DNA from: Sipunculus nudus
Lineage: Eukaryota; Annelida; Sipuncula; Golfingiida; Sipunculidae
NCBI GenBank assembly: GCA_026874595.1
Contig: CM049310.1
Location: forward strand, 41,239,558 to 41,303,557
Length of the DNA stretch: 64,000 nt
Direction of reading: 5' to 3'
Positions within the stretch are counted from its first letter, which is position 1. The number at the start of each line of letters is the position of its first letter. Under the pieces are notes generated by a model, which was given only the letters and a program-made list of their open reading frames with translations, was not told where the DNA came from and did no database searches. A program made the translations under genes and the position numbers. Positions 1 through 12,120 of the stretch are shown in pieces.

Positions 1-2280
1 CTGCAACAATTGCTTCGATTCATTAGTTCATCAGTTTAATATATAGTTATATTTCCTATTCACACTACATGACATTATCATGTCAGGTATTTAGTTAACC
101 TGTTTACAGACATATGAGAAAACTATGAGTATGAGACAGCTGAGACAGCTGATTTTGAACAATTATGAGGTGTCACAGTTGCCAACAAAACATCTGTTAT
201 TACATTATAATTTATAGTTCTCAATTATGTCATCAATATTAAACAAATGACATGGTTAATCAAGTTTGCCAGTGTTGTGTGATAGAGAGATCAAGATCCA
301 TGCAGCAGCAAGAGTAATAAAGAACTGAAGCAACTGTAGAATCTGTCCAACATGTTGGATAGACATTATAATAATATAACTACTACAAATAAGAGAGAAG
401 ACCATGAATTAGAATACAAATTGGTCTTTGATGAATGTTCGAGCTGCTACAGTAGAAATCAAATTGGTCAATCATTGTGCACAGGATCACTGTTGGACAG
501 GTAGCATAGGAGATATTCTATAGTTGGGCCAAAGAATTTAATGCAGTAATGAATCAATAATTGAATCAATGTAGTCCATACATGGACCTTCGACTTCATG
601 TCCTCTGATATATCTCCACAGGGTGGACATTGTGGACCTGGGGCCAAATGTAATTTCACTGTAGAACCTATGGCAACAAATTTATGAGACAAGCCCAGGG
701 GCCTACAACTTGAGTCCAAGGCAGCTCAAATGACACATGCAGCACTTGTTTGACCACCTGTATCCAGCCCCTGTGTCACTGCAATATGCTATCTTTTAGC
801 CAGCGGGACATTTATCATATTTTTTTGGTTCAATATCAGTCAGGGCATCCCCTGACTGACAGGTGTCGTGGGTGAACGTGCCGGTCATTTCCGAGTGCCC
901 CTAAGGCTAAAACTATACGTCAGATTATCGTAACAAATTTATTGCGATAAAATGAATTTACATTTGGTCAAGGGACCGTAATGCTGTCCAGCAGAGATAC
1001 ATCAGAGAACATGAATTGACCATAGTCCAGACCATAGACTGCAATCAATCATTCAATGAATGATGTTTTTAAAATAAGTATACCACTTGGAAATCAAACA
1101 ACCGTATTAATGTAATTATGCATAATTATATACCTGTTCTAGCAACTGAAACTCATGCACGTATGACTTTTATGTGAAGTGGGATACCTTAGGTCATTAT
1201 CCTGGACATGATCAGCAGCTGACGCATTGAAAACAGCAACAAAACTGCATGAACCTGTTTACCTCCCTATTTTCGCTCACTTCGGTTGAACTGGGTTGCC
1301 ACTGGCTACTACGATCTCGCGAGATTTAACGAGAACAGAAATTTACACTCTCCCTGCATACTGTTACTTTTTTTATGATACAAATATTTTACATGAAACT
1401 GTAGAAAGTACGAACGTGTTCTATATATGCAAATGATGCATATACCATCCATGCGTTGCTAGGCCTAAAATATTTATTGTCGGTTTTTGATCATTGTATG
1501 CATAGTCTATTTTTGCTCATTGGACTGTCCCCGAAAAAATCTGGATGCAGGGGCGGTCCTGATGTAGGACAAAAAAGGTGTGTGTGTGTGTGTGGGGGGG
1601 GGGGGGGCAACCTAGGAGGACTCATAAAAAATTTAAAGAAGTTGCGGCGACGGAGAAAGGAGGGGTGCACCCCCGCCCCGCCCCCCCCCCGACCCTATTA
1701 TAGCTTTGATGATGCCTCTTTGTTACCTTAAGCAATTATTTGAACAAAAAAAATATTACCGCTAAACAACAGTACTGAATTTAATTCACTGAAAGTCAAC
1801 TGAGGCATAGTTATTGCATGCGCTTTATCCGTCGTCTATCCGGCCGGCTATTAATATATATATATATAATTCAATAATTCAATATACATATATGGAAGTC
1901 TATGATGGAAAATCTCCTTGGAAAGCTAAATCAAATTAATCAGTTAGCTGGGTAGGTCACTGCGATCGACATGATATATCCCCCGAGCAATGGGGCTAAA
2001 TTGTAAGAATCCCCCCCCCCCGGATAATTAAAATTTGTTACAAAACCTCCAGTATCTTGACAATTAACATATGGATTGTCATGAATCTTGCATGCCAAGA
2101 ATTATATTGACCATGACTAGTTTTGTCAGTTCCCGAAAACAGGTGGCGCCACCTGTATTTTTTTCTTATTTTTACGAATATTTTTCTTTTTTGTACTATA
2201 AAATGACAGCAGTCAGGTCAGTTTCTCATGCACCTGAGGTTTCATCTAGTCCCGAAAACTATTGTACGTGTTTATTGATC
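1..2280. other. Non-coding stretch with low-complexity tracts
   Basis: I see no convincing gene here. The open frames are short and have no recognisable protein. Low-complexity tracts include a (TG)n run followed by a G-run near 1578-1607, a C-run near 1680-1690, a short (TA)n near 1852-1869 and a C-run near 2011-2021. A palindrome TCTCGCGAGA sits at 1315-1324; in vertebrates this motif is known from promoters, but no gene start is visible beside it. A GGTGGCGCCACC palindrome at about 2143-2155 recurs in the tandem array near 26 kb. Confidence 0.6.
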
Positions 2281-3260
2281 GTAAGTGGATGCCCTACAGC
2301 AATCATCCCATTCGTCCGTCTGTTCGTCTGTCTGTCTGTCTGTCTGTCTGTTCATTCGTACATCCATACAAATGTGTTTCTAGATGATTACTCCAGGTTG
2401 GATTGACAAATGGATTTCAAACTTGACTTGTATATGGCCAAGCTACCACTAAAGCAAGAGATCTTATGATTTTAGGCCATATGAGGTCAACTGTCAAAGT
2501 CACAGGACCCAGTTATTTAATAAAGATAATGGCTGCATCTTAAGCCAAGGGTTTCATTCCAAATCTTCCATCTTGCGTATATATAGCTAGCTGGCCTGCC
2601 AATAGTGGATGAATATAAATGAATATTGGGTGAAAAGGTCAAAGGTCAAGATCACAGGGGCCATTTATCCCAAAATAAGTTTCCAAATGATATCTCCAGT
2701 TTGATTTGACAAATTGGTTTACAAATTTAATATATATGGCCCACCACTAAAGTAAGAACCCTGTCAATTTTGGGGTCATGAGGTCATAGGTCAAGGTCAC
2801 AGGACCTATTGCTTTGAAAAGAATGTGTATGCATTTTAAGCCAAACTTTTCACAAACTCCTATCTTCCAGATATTGCTCGCCTGTCAATAGGGGAATTCA
2901 GATTCGGGGTCATAGGGTCACAGGTCAAGGTCACAGGGTCTATCCATTCACAAATTAGTCTTTTTTACGATATATACAGTTTGGATTGACAGATTGGCTT
3001 CAAAATTGATTTATTAATGACCCACCACTTAGGTAAGAAACATTTTATTTTCGGGGTCCTGAGGTCAAAGGTGAAGGTCACAGGAGTCACATCTTCAAAA
3101 GGATTGCGGATCCACTGTAAATCAAACTTTTCATCCTAAACTTTCCATCTTTCACACATGGCCTACCTGCCCAAAGTGGAAGAAATCTGTAAATTTTGAG
3201 GTTACCTGGTCAGAGGTCAAGGTCACTAGACCAACTTGTTTGTTGGTCAAAGGTATCCTT
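2281..3260. repeat. Dispersed repeat with ~290-bp internal period and AGGTCA half-sites
   Basis: The block opens with a (CTGT)n tract (about 2323-2349). A phrase resembling CCAGTTTGGATTGACAAAT then recurs at about 2391, 2694 and 2975, giving roughly three diverged copies with a 280-300 bp period. Each copy contains stacked AGGTCA half-sites, for example three in a row at 2781-2799. A diverged relative lies at about 26820-27075, so this is a dispersed family and not unique sequence. No coding capacity is seen. Confidence 0.7.
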
Positions 3261-3584
3261 TCATATAACTCTCAGGCCCATCATGTTTTATTTTTTTCTT
3301 TATTGCATTATTAAATGATTTCAGGTCACAATTTTCATGTATTTCACAGTGCAATATTCACTTATTGGATTGTTTTATGCTCATTTGAAACTGAAAAAAA
3401 AAATTTTAAAGCATTTTATTTCAGTGAATGAATTTAATTTGTATTATTTTACTTTCTTCCTTATTCTATAATTGATAGGGGTTCACAAATTCCCTGTGGA
3501 GTGGTTATTTTACGCACATATTACTGACACATAGCTGAAACACTAATACTTGATACTTGATATTTGATCATGAGAGGCTCCTGT

Positions 3585-3695
3585 TTTTAGCTCAGCAGAC
3601 TATACGTCAACTGAGCTATAGCGATGGTCCTTTGTCCGCCGGCTGTCCGTCCGTCCGTCCGTCCGTCTAGCCGTCCGTCCGTCCGTCCATTAAAC
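3585..3695. repeat. Repeat terminus with hairpin plus (GTCC)n tract
   Basis: The sequence TTAGCTCAGCAGAC...GTCAACTGAGCTATAG (3590-3624) is an imperfect hairpin followed by a (GTCC)n run (about 3637-3690). Almost the same hairpin occurs at about 26611-26642 and a partial copy at about 1787-1811. This suggests a shared end of a dispersed element family, probably the one carrying the AGGTCA repeats. Confidence 0.6.
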
Positions 3696-3699
3696 TGAT

Positions 3700-4463
3700 A
3701 CGTTTTGAAACCGTTGGACCTACGAATCCGAAATTCGGCATACAGTTAGATGTCCCTAAAATCTCCTATGAGATATCAAGGAAAAACTTCAATTTTCTAT
3801 TTAAAAACTCATTGTGGCAAATTTTTAAGTTATCAGCATAAATATAACATAAGTACCTAAAATTCTACCGGACTTTAGCCACGGTACATTTTCTTCCCGT
3901 TTGACTGTGGATTTAATTTTCAGAGCATGTACACATAAGGATTCTGACATAAAGTGATCAGCTCTGTCTGTCCATCTCTGTTTATCATTACAGTTTAGTT
4001 AATAATAAATCATCTTTTTCCTATCAGCACTGTTAAATGTTAATATTATCATTAATGTTATTCTAGAAAGATAAAGACATGCTCATTATCATTCATTCGC
4101 AATGAGCATGCAAATACAGAGTTTTCACAGCGCTTGGTTAGTTGTCTCCATCCATTAATTCACGTAATTTGTAATAACTTTGCATTTTATACCGAAATAC
4201 TTTATATTGTAATGGGTTAAACATGCATGGTTAGATAGATTACTGTGCTTACGATACATTTATTGCCACTATACTTTTTAGGCTAATAGACATTTGACCC
4301 TGACTAGCATGCATTGCGAGTCGCGAGATACTGAAATGGTCTATAAACATCGAACATTGGAGCCCCAGCCTAAGATTTATATGCACAGTTATTATAGAGG
4401 TTTAATATTTAATGTGAACATGTTTATCGTTAAGCTTCCAATGAAAAATGAACTATATGGCCA

Positions 4464-4465
<2 letters not shown>
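3700..4465. other. No gene seen
   Basis: AT-rich sequence without a credible open frame, RNA gene or recognisable repeat. It continues the non-coding stretch between the repeat terminus and the first long (TA)n tract. Confidence 0.5.

Positions 4466-4528
<63 letters not shown>
4466..4528. repeat. (TA)n microsatellite
   Basis: Uninterrupted alternating T and A for about 60 bases. The tyrosine/isoleucine-rich reading frames across it are artefacts of the dinucleotide. Confidence 0.97.
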
Positions 4529-5829
<1,301 letters not shown>

Positions 5830-5841
5830 CTCCCCCTCCTA
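5830..5841 (-). other. Polypurine tract of the LTR element
   Basis: Read on the minus strand, AGGAGGGGGAG directly precedes the TGTTACAGG edge of the 3' LTR. This is the expected place and composition for the plus-strand DNA primer of an LTR retroelement. Confidence 0.85.
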
Positions 5842-5963
5842 TAAGAAAAAAAAGAAAGTTTTCACGGAAAACTTTCTTTTTGCGATCACAATCACTAATA
5901 TTTTACAACCTCTAAAAAATCATCTTGTTTACAACATCACAAAAACACACTTTTTACAACATT

Positions 5964-7265
5964 TCATAAACATCTCAATAGGCAATCAGCAAGTACATTA
6001 TCTTTCCCTTTAATGTGTACAATATCAAGATTGTAATCATGTATGAACAAACTCCATCTCAACAATCTTTGATTTTTACACTTCAACTTGTTCATAAACG
6101 TGAGGGGATTATGATAACTAAAGACAATGATAGGCCTGACTGATGAAGTAACATAAACTTCAAAATGTTGCAACGCCAAAATCAAAGCCAAACATTCTTT
6201 TTCAATAGTGGAGTAGTTTTTCTGGTTTGCATTAAACTTTCTTGAGAAATAACAAATTGGATGATCTATGCCATCATTGCCTTCTTGTAACAACACAGCA
6301 CCAGCAGCAGTATCACTAGCATCTACAGCTAACTTAAAAGGTACAGAAAAGTCTGGAGCTGCTAAAACTGGTGAACTTTGCAGAACTGCTTTCAAATTCT
6401 GAAATGCACTTTCACACTGAACAGTCCATACAAACTTTTGTTTCTTCTTTAACATATTAGTCAAAGGTTCAACTACAGCAGAAAAATTTGGACAAAACTT
6501 CCTGTAGTATCCAACCATACCAAGAAAACGCATTATTTGCTTTTTGTTTTCTGGTCTAGGAAATGCAGAAATAGCCCTTATCTTAGCATCAACAGGTTTT
6601 ACCTGACCCTGCCCTACAATATGACTTTCAGGATGGTATGGCGAAGAGCTGTACTGTTTTATACCTAGCTCAAGCATATCTTGTTGGAATAAGCCAGACA
6701 TAAAATTAGACCCTTGGTCAGACTGGACGGAATTTGGTAATCCAAAAGTTGTAAAAAACTTGATCAGAGCTTTGACAACACTTTTGGCATTAATTTTGCG
6801 CAATGGTATTGCCTCAGGGAACCTGGTAGATGCGTACATAATTGTCAGCAAGTACTCATGTCCAGATTTTGTTTTGGGCAGTGGTCCAACACAATCAACA
6901 ATAATCCTACTGAATGGTTCCTCGAAAGCAGGAATAGGCCTAAGTGGGGCCTTAGAAGGATTCTGATTGGGCTTGCCTACCATCTGGCATGTATGGCATG
7001 ATTTACAATATTGTACAACATCTTTCCTGAGGTTAGGCCAATAGAAATGTGTACTAACTTCCTGATAAGTTTTATTTATACCTAAATGGCCAGACAAAGG
7101 AGCCTCATGTGCCATGCTTAGAACTTCACTGCGAAAGCTTTTGGGCATTACTATTTGATGTTTGATGGCCCACTCATCATCAGCGCATACATCAGGTTGT
7201 CGCCATTTACGCATAAGCACTCTATTGTTGACATAGAAACAAACTGGGTTCTGTGACAGTTCATC
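5964..7265 (-). pseudogene. pol remnant: integrase core fused in frame to RT thumb and RNase H
   Basis: The longest frame of the element (418 codons from 7220; the same frame is open from 7265). Residues 1-80, counted from 7220, hold the integrase zinc-binding region (SGHLGINKTY..., then C-x2-C in SCHTCQ). The catalytic core has its first Asp at 109 (IIVDC) and second at 168 (QSDQG). At residue 199 (HPES) the integrase stops just before the region expected to hold its catalytic Glu. It continues as the end of the RT (GQGQVKPVDAK, RFLGMVGYYRKFC) and RNase H (AVDAS, TIEKE, LADC). The polymerase active-site region is absent. The third RNase H acidic residue is Tyr (369) in the place normally read as DHNPL. 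The fusion keeps the reading frame. A single TAA at 7268-7266 separates this frame from the upstream protease/linker frame. It is a dead copy. Confidence 0.9.
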
Positions 7266-8218
7266 TTAAGAAACTGCCCTGGGAAACAAACATGAAATAT
7301 CAGGGTCCTTATGCTGTTCCGCGATAAGTTCTGACCTTGAGAATGCTGCATCCTGTACGGGCGAGTCATTAGACGAGTCACTAGTGACTCCCAGAGTGTT
7401 ATTATCTGGACCACTTTCCTCATGTGCGTTTTTCTTGGCCATAGGTCTAGTTTCAGCACATGAAGGATATAAACCAGGAATTTCCTGACTTTCCCGATCA
7501 GTGTCCTGATCAAGTGACGGCTTTTCTGTCACTATTGGTACAGGCTGTACTTTATCACCTGCATCATCATTGCCTAGTAGCAAATGAATTCCCTTAAAGG
7601 GTAAAGTAGTTCTTATGCCCACAGTTATATTTCAGAAATCAAATCTGACTTTAAATGGATACTGTGAAGCGGAACTGAAGTGTGCCTGTCTGAAAACACA
7701 CCATTAACAAGTGCATGTGCACCAGTAAAGGACCTATTAGAAAATGGCAAAGTGTTTGCTAACATGAGAGTCTGGCCTGAACCAGTGTCCCTCAAAATTC
7801 TAATAGGGGTAGAATCTGAAAAATCACTTGAAAGTGATACAAAACCATCATGTATGAATGGCTCAAATAACTCCATTTCAGAGTAAAAAGAGGAATCTAC
7901 TACCTCAACCTCGTCAAACAAAGAACTGTCATTGACAGTGTCAGTCATAAACTCTGTGTCAGAGTCATTTAAGGAATCTACATCCTTACTAAACTCCTCA
8001 TGGGAGTCAACAGAGGAATTTTCCTCAGCAGAAACAAACTTTTGTTTGTCATAAGAGGACCTGGCCTCATTTGAAATACTCTTGCAAGAGTCATAAAAGG
8101 ACTTAGCCTCATTTAGAGAACACTCCTCGCAGGAGTCTTGAAAGGACCTAGCCTTATTTAATTCCTCACAGGAATCAACTGAGGTTTTTACCCCGCAATC
8201 TACCGATTCTTCTTTGGA
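7266..8218 (-). pseudogene. Protease and linker remnant of the LTR element
   Basis: An acidic, Ser/Asp/Glu-rich leader (about 8218-7800) with loosely repeated DSCEE-like phrases is followed by a retroviral-type aspartic protease. The protease core is PIRILRDTGSGQTL, with the catalytic DTG near 7789-7781. After a frameshift near 7625 the protease end continues (GIRTTLPFKGIHLLLGND). A linker then ends in FSRSELIAEQHKDPDIS, which in Gmr1-like elements lies just before integrase. No RT sequence lies between protease and integrase, which supports the unusual domain order. An in-frame TAA closes it at 7266. Confidence 0.83.
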
Positions 8219-9464
8219 TTAAGACGGCACTTGGGCCTCCGTAGCATCCGTAGTTGTACTCCTTTTTACATGAAAAGAGCCTGGCTCTTGTACTATGCTA
8301 TGCATAGATTTTGAAACAAAACCAGAAGGTTTGCTATTTGGTTTATTCGCAAGTTTCCAGCAGTCAGATATTAGATGACCTTCCTTCTTGCAGTAATTAC
8401 AGATTTTCTTTGAAAATGACTGGTCTTTGTTGGACTTAGAGTGGACGTGGACTGAGGTGTAGCTATGAGCTTTGTTGAACTATCAGGGCTACTTGTACTG
8501 GGAGACTGCGCTTTAAACCTCTTTTGACCATACTGATTTACATTCTTGTTTGTGAATGACTGGTTTGATTTGCTAGAAAAGGACATTTTGTGTGTTAATG
8601 AATAATCATCAGCTAATTGAGCAGCAATGTCAAGTGTTTTAGGACTTTTCTCATCAAGATAAGTTTTAACATCTGCGTTAATGCAGCACTTAAATTCTTT
8701 AGGCAAAATCAACTGGCGCAAATTGTCATAATCTTTCATTACATTTTTAGAACTACACCAGCGATCAATTAAACAACTGCTCTTTTGTCCCAGCAAATTC
8801 TACGTAGGTCTGTTTTTTGCGCTTTTCCAAATTTCTGAATTTCTGGCGGTAAGCCTCTGGAACTAACTCATAACCTTTTAGGATTAACCGTTTTACCAGG
8901 TCATAGTCAGCAGCAGCTTCTACTGAAAGCTCTGTATACATTTCTCTGGCCTTGCCAGTCAATACACTTTGTAACAGCATAGTCCAATTTTCCTTAGGCC
9001 ATTTTAAATTTTCAGCTACCTTCTCAAAGTGTAAGAAATATTTATCAACCTCTTTTTCTTGAAAAGGTGGGACAAGTCTAATGTGTTTAGTAACATCAAA
9101 ACTGTGAGTTGGGGCAGCACTTAAACTACGTTCTCCTTTCTAACTCCGGTCGTTTTAACTCAATTTCTTTTCCTTTATCTAATTCTAACTGTTTTAATGC
9201 TAGCTCATGTTGCATTTCTAACTTCTTTAATTCCAATTGCATAGCAAGGCTATCATTTTTTGATGTTTCAACTTCAGTCTCTTCAATTAAACCCTTGCTA
9301 ACTAGATCTTGCATGATTTTAGCAATGATATCAGGCTTTCTCAAAGCTTTTATCACACCTAGCCCTAAGTGTTGTCCCAAACGCAACAACTGTTCATTTG
9401 ACAACTGTTCAAGTTGATCAGGGTCAGGATCGTCAACAAATGTCTCAGGTTTGAAATCTGCCAT
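8219..9464 (-). pseudogene. gag remnant with CCHC zinc knuckle
   Basis: It starts at the ATG at 9464 (MADFKPETFVDDPD...), with an N-terminal segment and a K/E/L-rich coiled-coil-like stretch. Other frames follow with a typical gag core (LLQSVLTGKAREMYTELS, YELVPEAYRQKFRNLEK, then DRWC and TYLDEKSPKTL). A single zinc knuckle follows at about 8404-8345 (CNYCKKEGHLISDC, the C-x2-C-x4-H-x4-C spacing). Frame changes occur near 9126, near 8770 and before the knuckle, and an in-frame TAA lies at 8221-8219. Gag would form the particle and bind RNA, but this copy is broken. Confidence 0.82.
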
Positions 9465-9610
9465 GTTAAGATGTCAAAAGAATAACAAAACAAAAAAATA
9501 CTGAGATAAAACCTGTAAACAATGTACTGTAAACAATATGTAATCTTGTAATCAGTGTATGATAAAATAATGTGTCCAGGTCAAGGCCTAATAAATTTAA
9601 AAACTATTAA

Positions 9611-9627
9611 GCATCCTGGACCCCCCA
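9611..9627 (-). other. Probable primer-binding site
   Basis: On the minus strand TGGGGGGTCCAGGATGC begins six bases after the 5' LTR edge. A TGG start is expected for pairing with a tRNA 3' CCA end. I could not assign the tRNA. Confidence 0.6.
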
Positions 9628-9633
9628 ATTTTA

Positions 9634-10409
9634 TGTTACGGAACCTAATATAAACAGATCACGTATGCGTGATGAACACAAATTCTGTAACGGAGATAAA
9701 AAAATCAGATTCTGTAACACTAGGCAGCAGGAAATGTCTAGGGGAATGAATAAAGAAGTCAGTGGTTTTTTGTTAACAAATAACTATAATTTATTCTTAA
9801 AACAACCCTAACAATACAATACACTGAATCAATACAATTATACAGTAAAACAGCGTGATAGCAACAAGTCAAAAAAATCACACAGAAAGATAATGGTACA
9901 GTACCTGAATACCAATACAGTCACCACGATAAGTCTTTAAATGTAAACTCTCGGAGAATGATAGTCCTGTGGAAAGTTCTTGCAACAACACAGAAAGTAA
10001 ACTGAAGTCCAAATGTATAAAATCCCGGATGAAAATGTATAATTGCCGCATTCGTCGGATAAGGTCTTAGAATCTGATACACGCTTCTGCGTCCGCTGGT
10101 ATCTGCTCTGCTGTCTGCCCCCTGGTTCTAAACAACAGCCCCTTTATATACCTTCACACCCCAAACCGGGAATTTTACACTTCTCGAACAGTCTATAAGA
10201 ACCCTACTCCACAGTAAACACGCGTTTCAGGAATTCTCTAGAAAGACATCGCTGTGTATCTACACATACCAGGCTCATCACGTGACCCACGACCAGGCGT
10301 GAAAACTCAAGACCCACATGACAACGAGAGTTCAACCAGTACGGATCAAACACAAAATGCAACAACAACACGAGCCACGCCCGTGTCCCATGATAGAGCA
10401 CCTGTAACA
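9634..10409 (-). repeat. 5' LTR (right copy, full length)
   Basis: 776 bases from TGTTACGG to CCTGTAACA on the plus strand. Read on the minus strand, it carries a TATA-like GGTATATAAAGG at about 10152-10141 and an AATAAA signal near 9795-9788. The two therefore bracket a plausible R region. It matches the left LTR apart from scattered substitutions and about 190 bases present only here. Confidence 0.93.
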
Positions 10410-10412
10410 ATA

Positions 10413-10474
<62 letters not shown>

Positions 10475-10482
10475 ATATATAT
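10410..10482. repeat. (TA)n microsatellite, right flank of LTR element
   Basis: TA-rich tract beginning directly after the CCTGTAACA edge of the LTR, with a few G and C interruptions. It pairs with the tract at 5126-5247 as the other half of the insertion target. Confidence 0.93.
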
Positions 10483-12120
10483 AATATAATATAAAAACGT
10501 ATCAAAAGGGATTGAACAAAACGCGGTTACTTTAAAACTATGCATATTAACATGCGTCTTGGGGTATCTTATATACATGACTTATACATGAAACACGAAC
10601 GTTTTTCATTAAACAATGTTATAGTCGCCTATTCCGATATCACTTAAATTCAGATAATCCCTTTCAACCTTTTTATAAATAATACAAAAAGCAGAGATCC
10701 AACATATATATGTTTCCACAGGATGCTCGTTAAATAAGAAATGTTACATGCACGTGCTTATAATATGTGGAGGCTTCGCCAAAATGGCCGCCAGCCGTAA
10801 ACCAAAGACATCCAACAAGAAACATCTGGCGTCAGATCAGAAAAAAAAACAGAGTTTTGCACATGACAACAAATTGTATTGCTTCATATATTCTAACCAC
10901 CACCAACATCCGCACTTCTGGTTACATGCTTTTTTTGTTTGTCAAAATGGACTCTTGTACCGCGTTTACTAACAGCTTGTAGATAGCCAAGCTCGTACAT
11001 CGATCACACGGGCGTCATAAGGACCTTTCCTAGCAGGAACTACTTAAATTTCAATTATACATGTATATTCTTAAATTTTCAATGTAAACAAGAAAAAAAC
11101 ATAAATTATAAACCTATTTCAGGTAAATAACTATTTTTTTAAGTTTACCAAGCAGTTTAAACAGAGGTGGTAATTTTAAGAAAGAATTTTAGTTTAAGCA
11201 CCAGAGTAGTCTATTGATGGCAAATTTAACTCAGCTAACTCTAGTACACAGATACAATTTTCGTCTCTCCATCTGTCAAACCTGTTCTATAATTTTGCAG
11301 AGCAGGCCTGTTTAATCAGTTAATTTTAACTGAAGCATTTCTGTACTGCAGGAAGGCGCAATACCGTTCAATATACAATGATTATGATACAAAAGTTAAG
11401 ATACAAGACAAGGCTTGTCTGGGAGAAGTTTTGCTATGGAGTCATAGTTTATTCATACATTTGTGTGCATATCAGTGTGGGCCCAGATTCCTTAGACAAG
11501 CATCACATGATTTCCCACACCTGGTTTGTTTGTGAGTCCCCAGGCTGATAACATACTATCCGGCATCTATTTTGTGTGCAGGTCAGATTACGACACAAAG
11601 GGCAACAAACATAATTACTCGTTTACTGTGCTTTAAGCGGGTATATATAACATCCTAGATATGATATAGACATGGCCACAAACAAAGCACTTCGTATATC
11701 CACAGAGATAATGTAAATTGGTTAACCTGATACATATATTATAAAGAAGCGACACATGTAAGACGTTTCTATTAGTCATCAACGGTGTTGTTGTGTATTG
11801 TTTGAAATATTGTCGTGGTACCTGACATACAGGTGACATAACAGAAGAAAGCAACTTGGCTGTTTTTCTATGATTCAGTGGTAAAAGAACAATCTGACGG
11901 GACCGACTGATTGTATTTATTCAATATCACCCATCAAATGTGTATATAATCACAACTGTTTACGGAATCGGATAATGGTGCCATCATCTCCAGAGTAAAA
12001 CTGGAATATTACCAGAAACACGTGCTGAACAAGTGGATACAAATGCGACTATTCAATGTATAGGACCACTATGGCCGACCTATAGTGTGTGACTTTCAAT
12101 ATAAAGAAAGTGTAAATAAA
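10483..12120. other. Non-coding upstream region of the first membrane-protein gene
   Basis: No gene is seen. A GCCAAAATGGCCGCC stretch near 10778-10793 resembles a YY1 site. About 10967-11045 (ACTAACAGCTTGTA..., AGGACCTTTCCTAGCAGGAA) resembles sequences near 16278 and 60640, so it is probably a dispersed repeat. A weak TATA-like GTATATAATC lies near 11941. An upstream ATG at 12071 opens a four-codon frame (MADL, stop) ahead of the main start. Confidence 0.5.

Noticed and set aside
1315-1324. TCTCGCGAGA palindrome as a promoter
   Set aside because: It is a known vertebrate promoter motif, but no transcript or gene start can be placed beside it here.
12085-12120. Start of paralogue A at a GTG 36 bases upstream of the ATG
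   Set aside because: Nuclear animal genes rarely start at GTG. The ATG at 12121 aligns with a Met in paralogue B.
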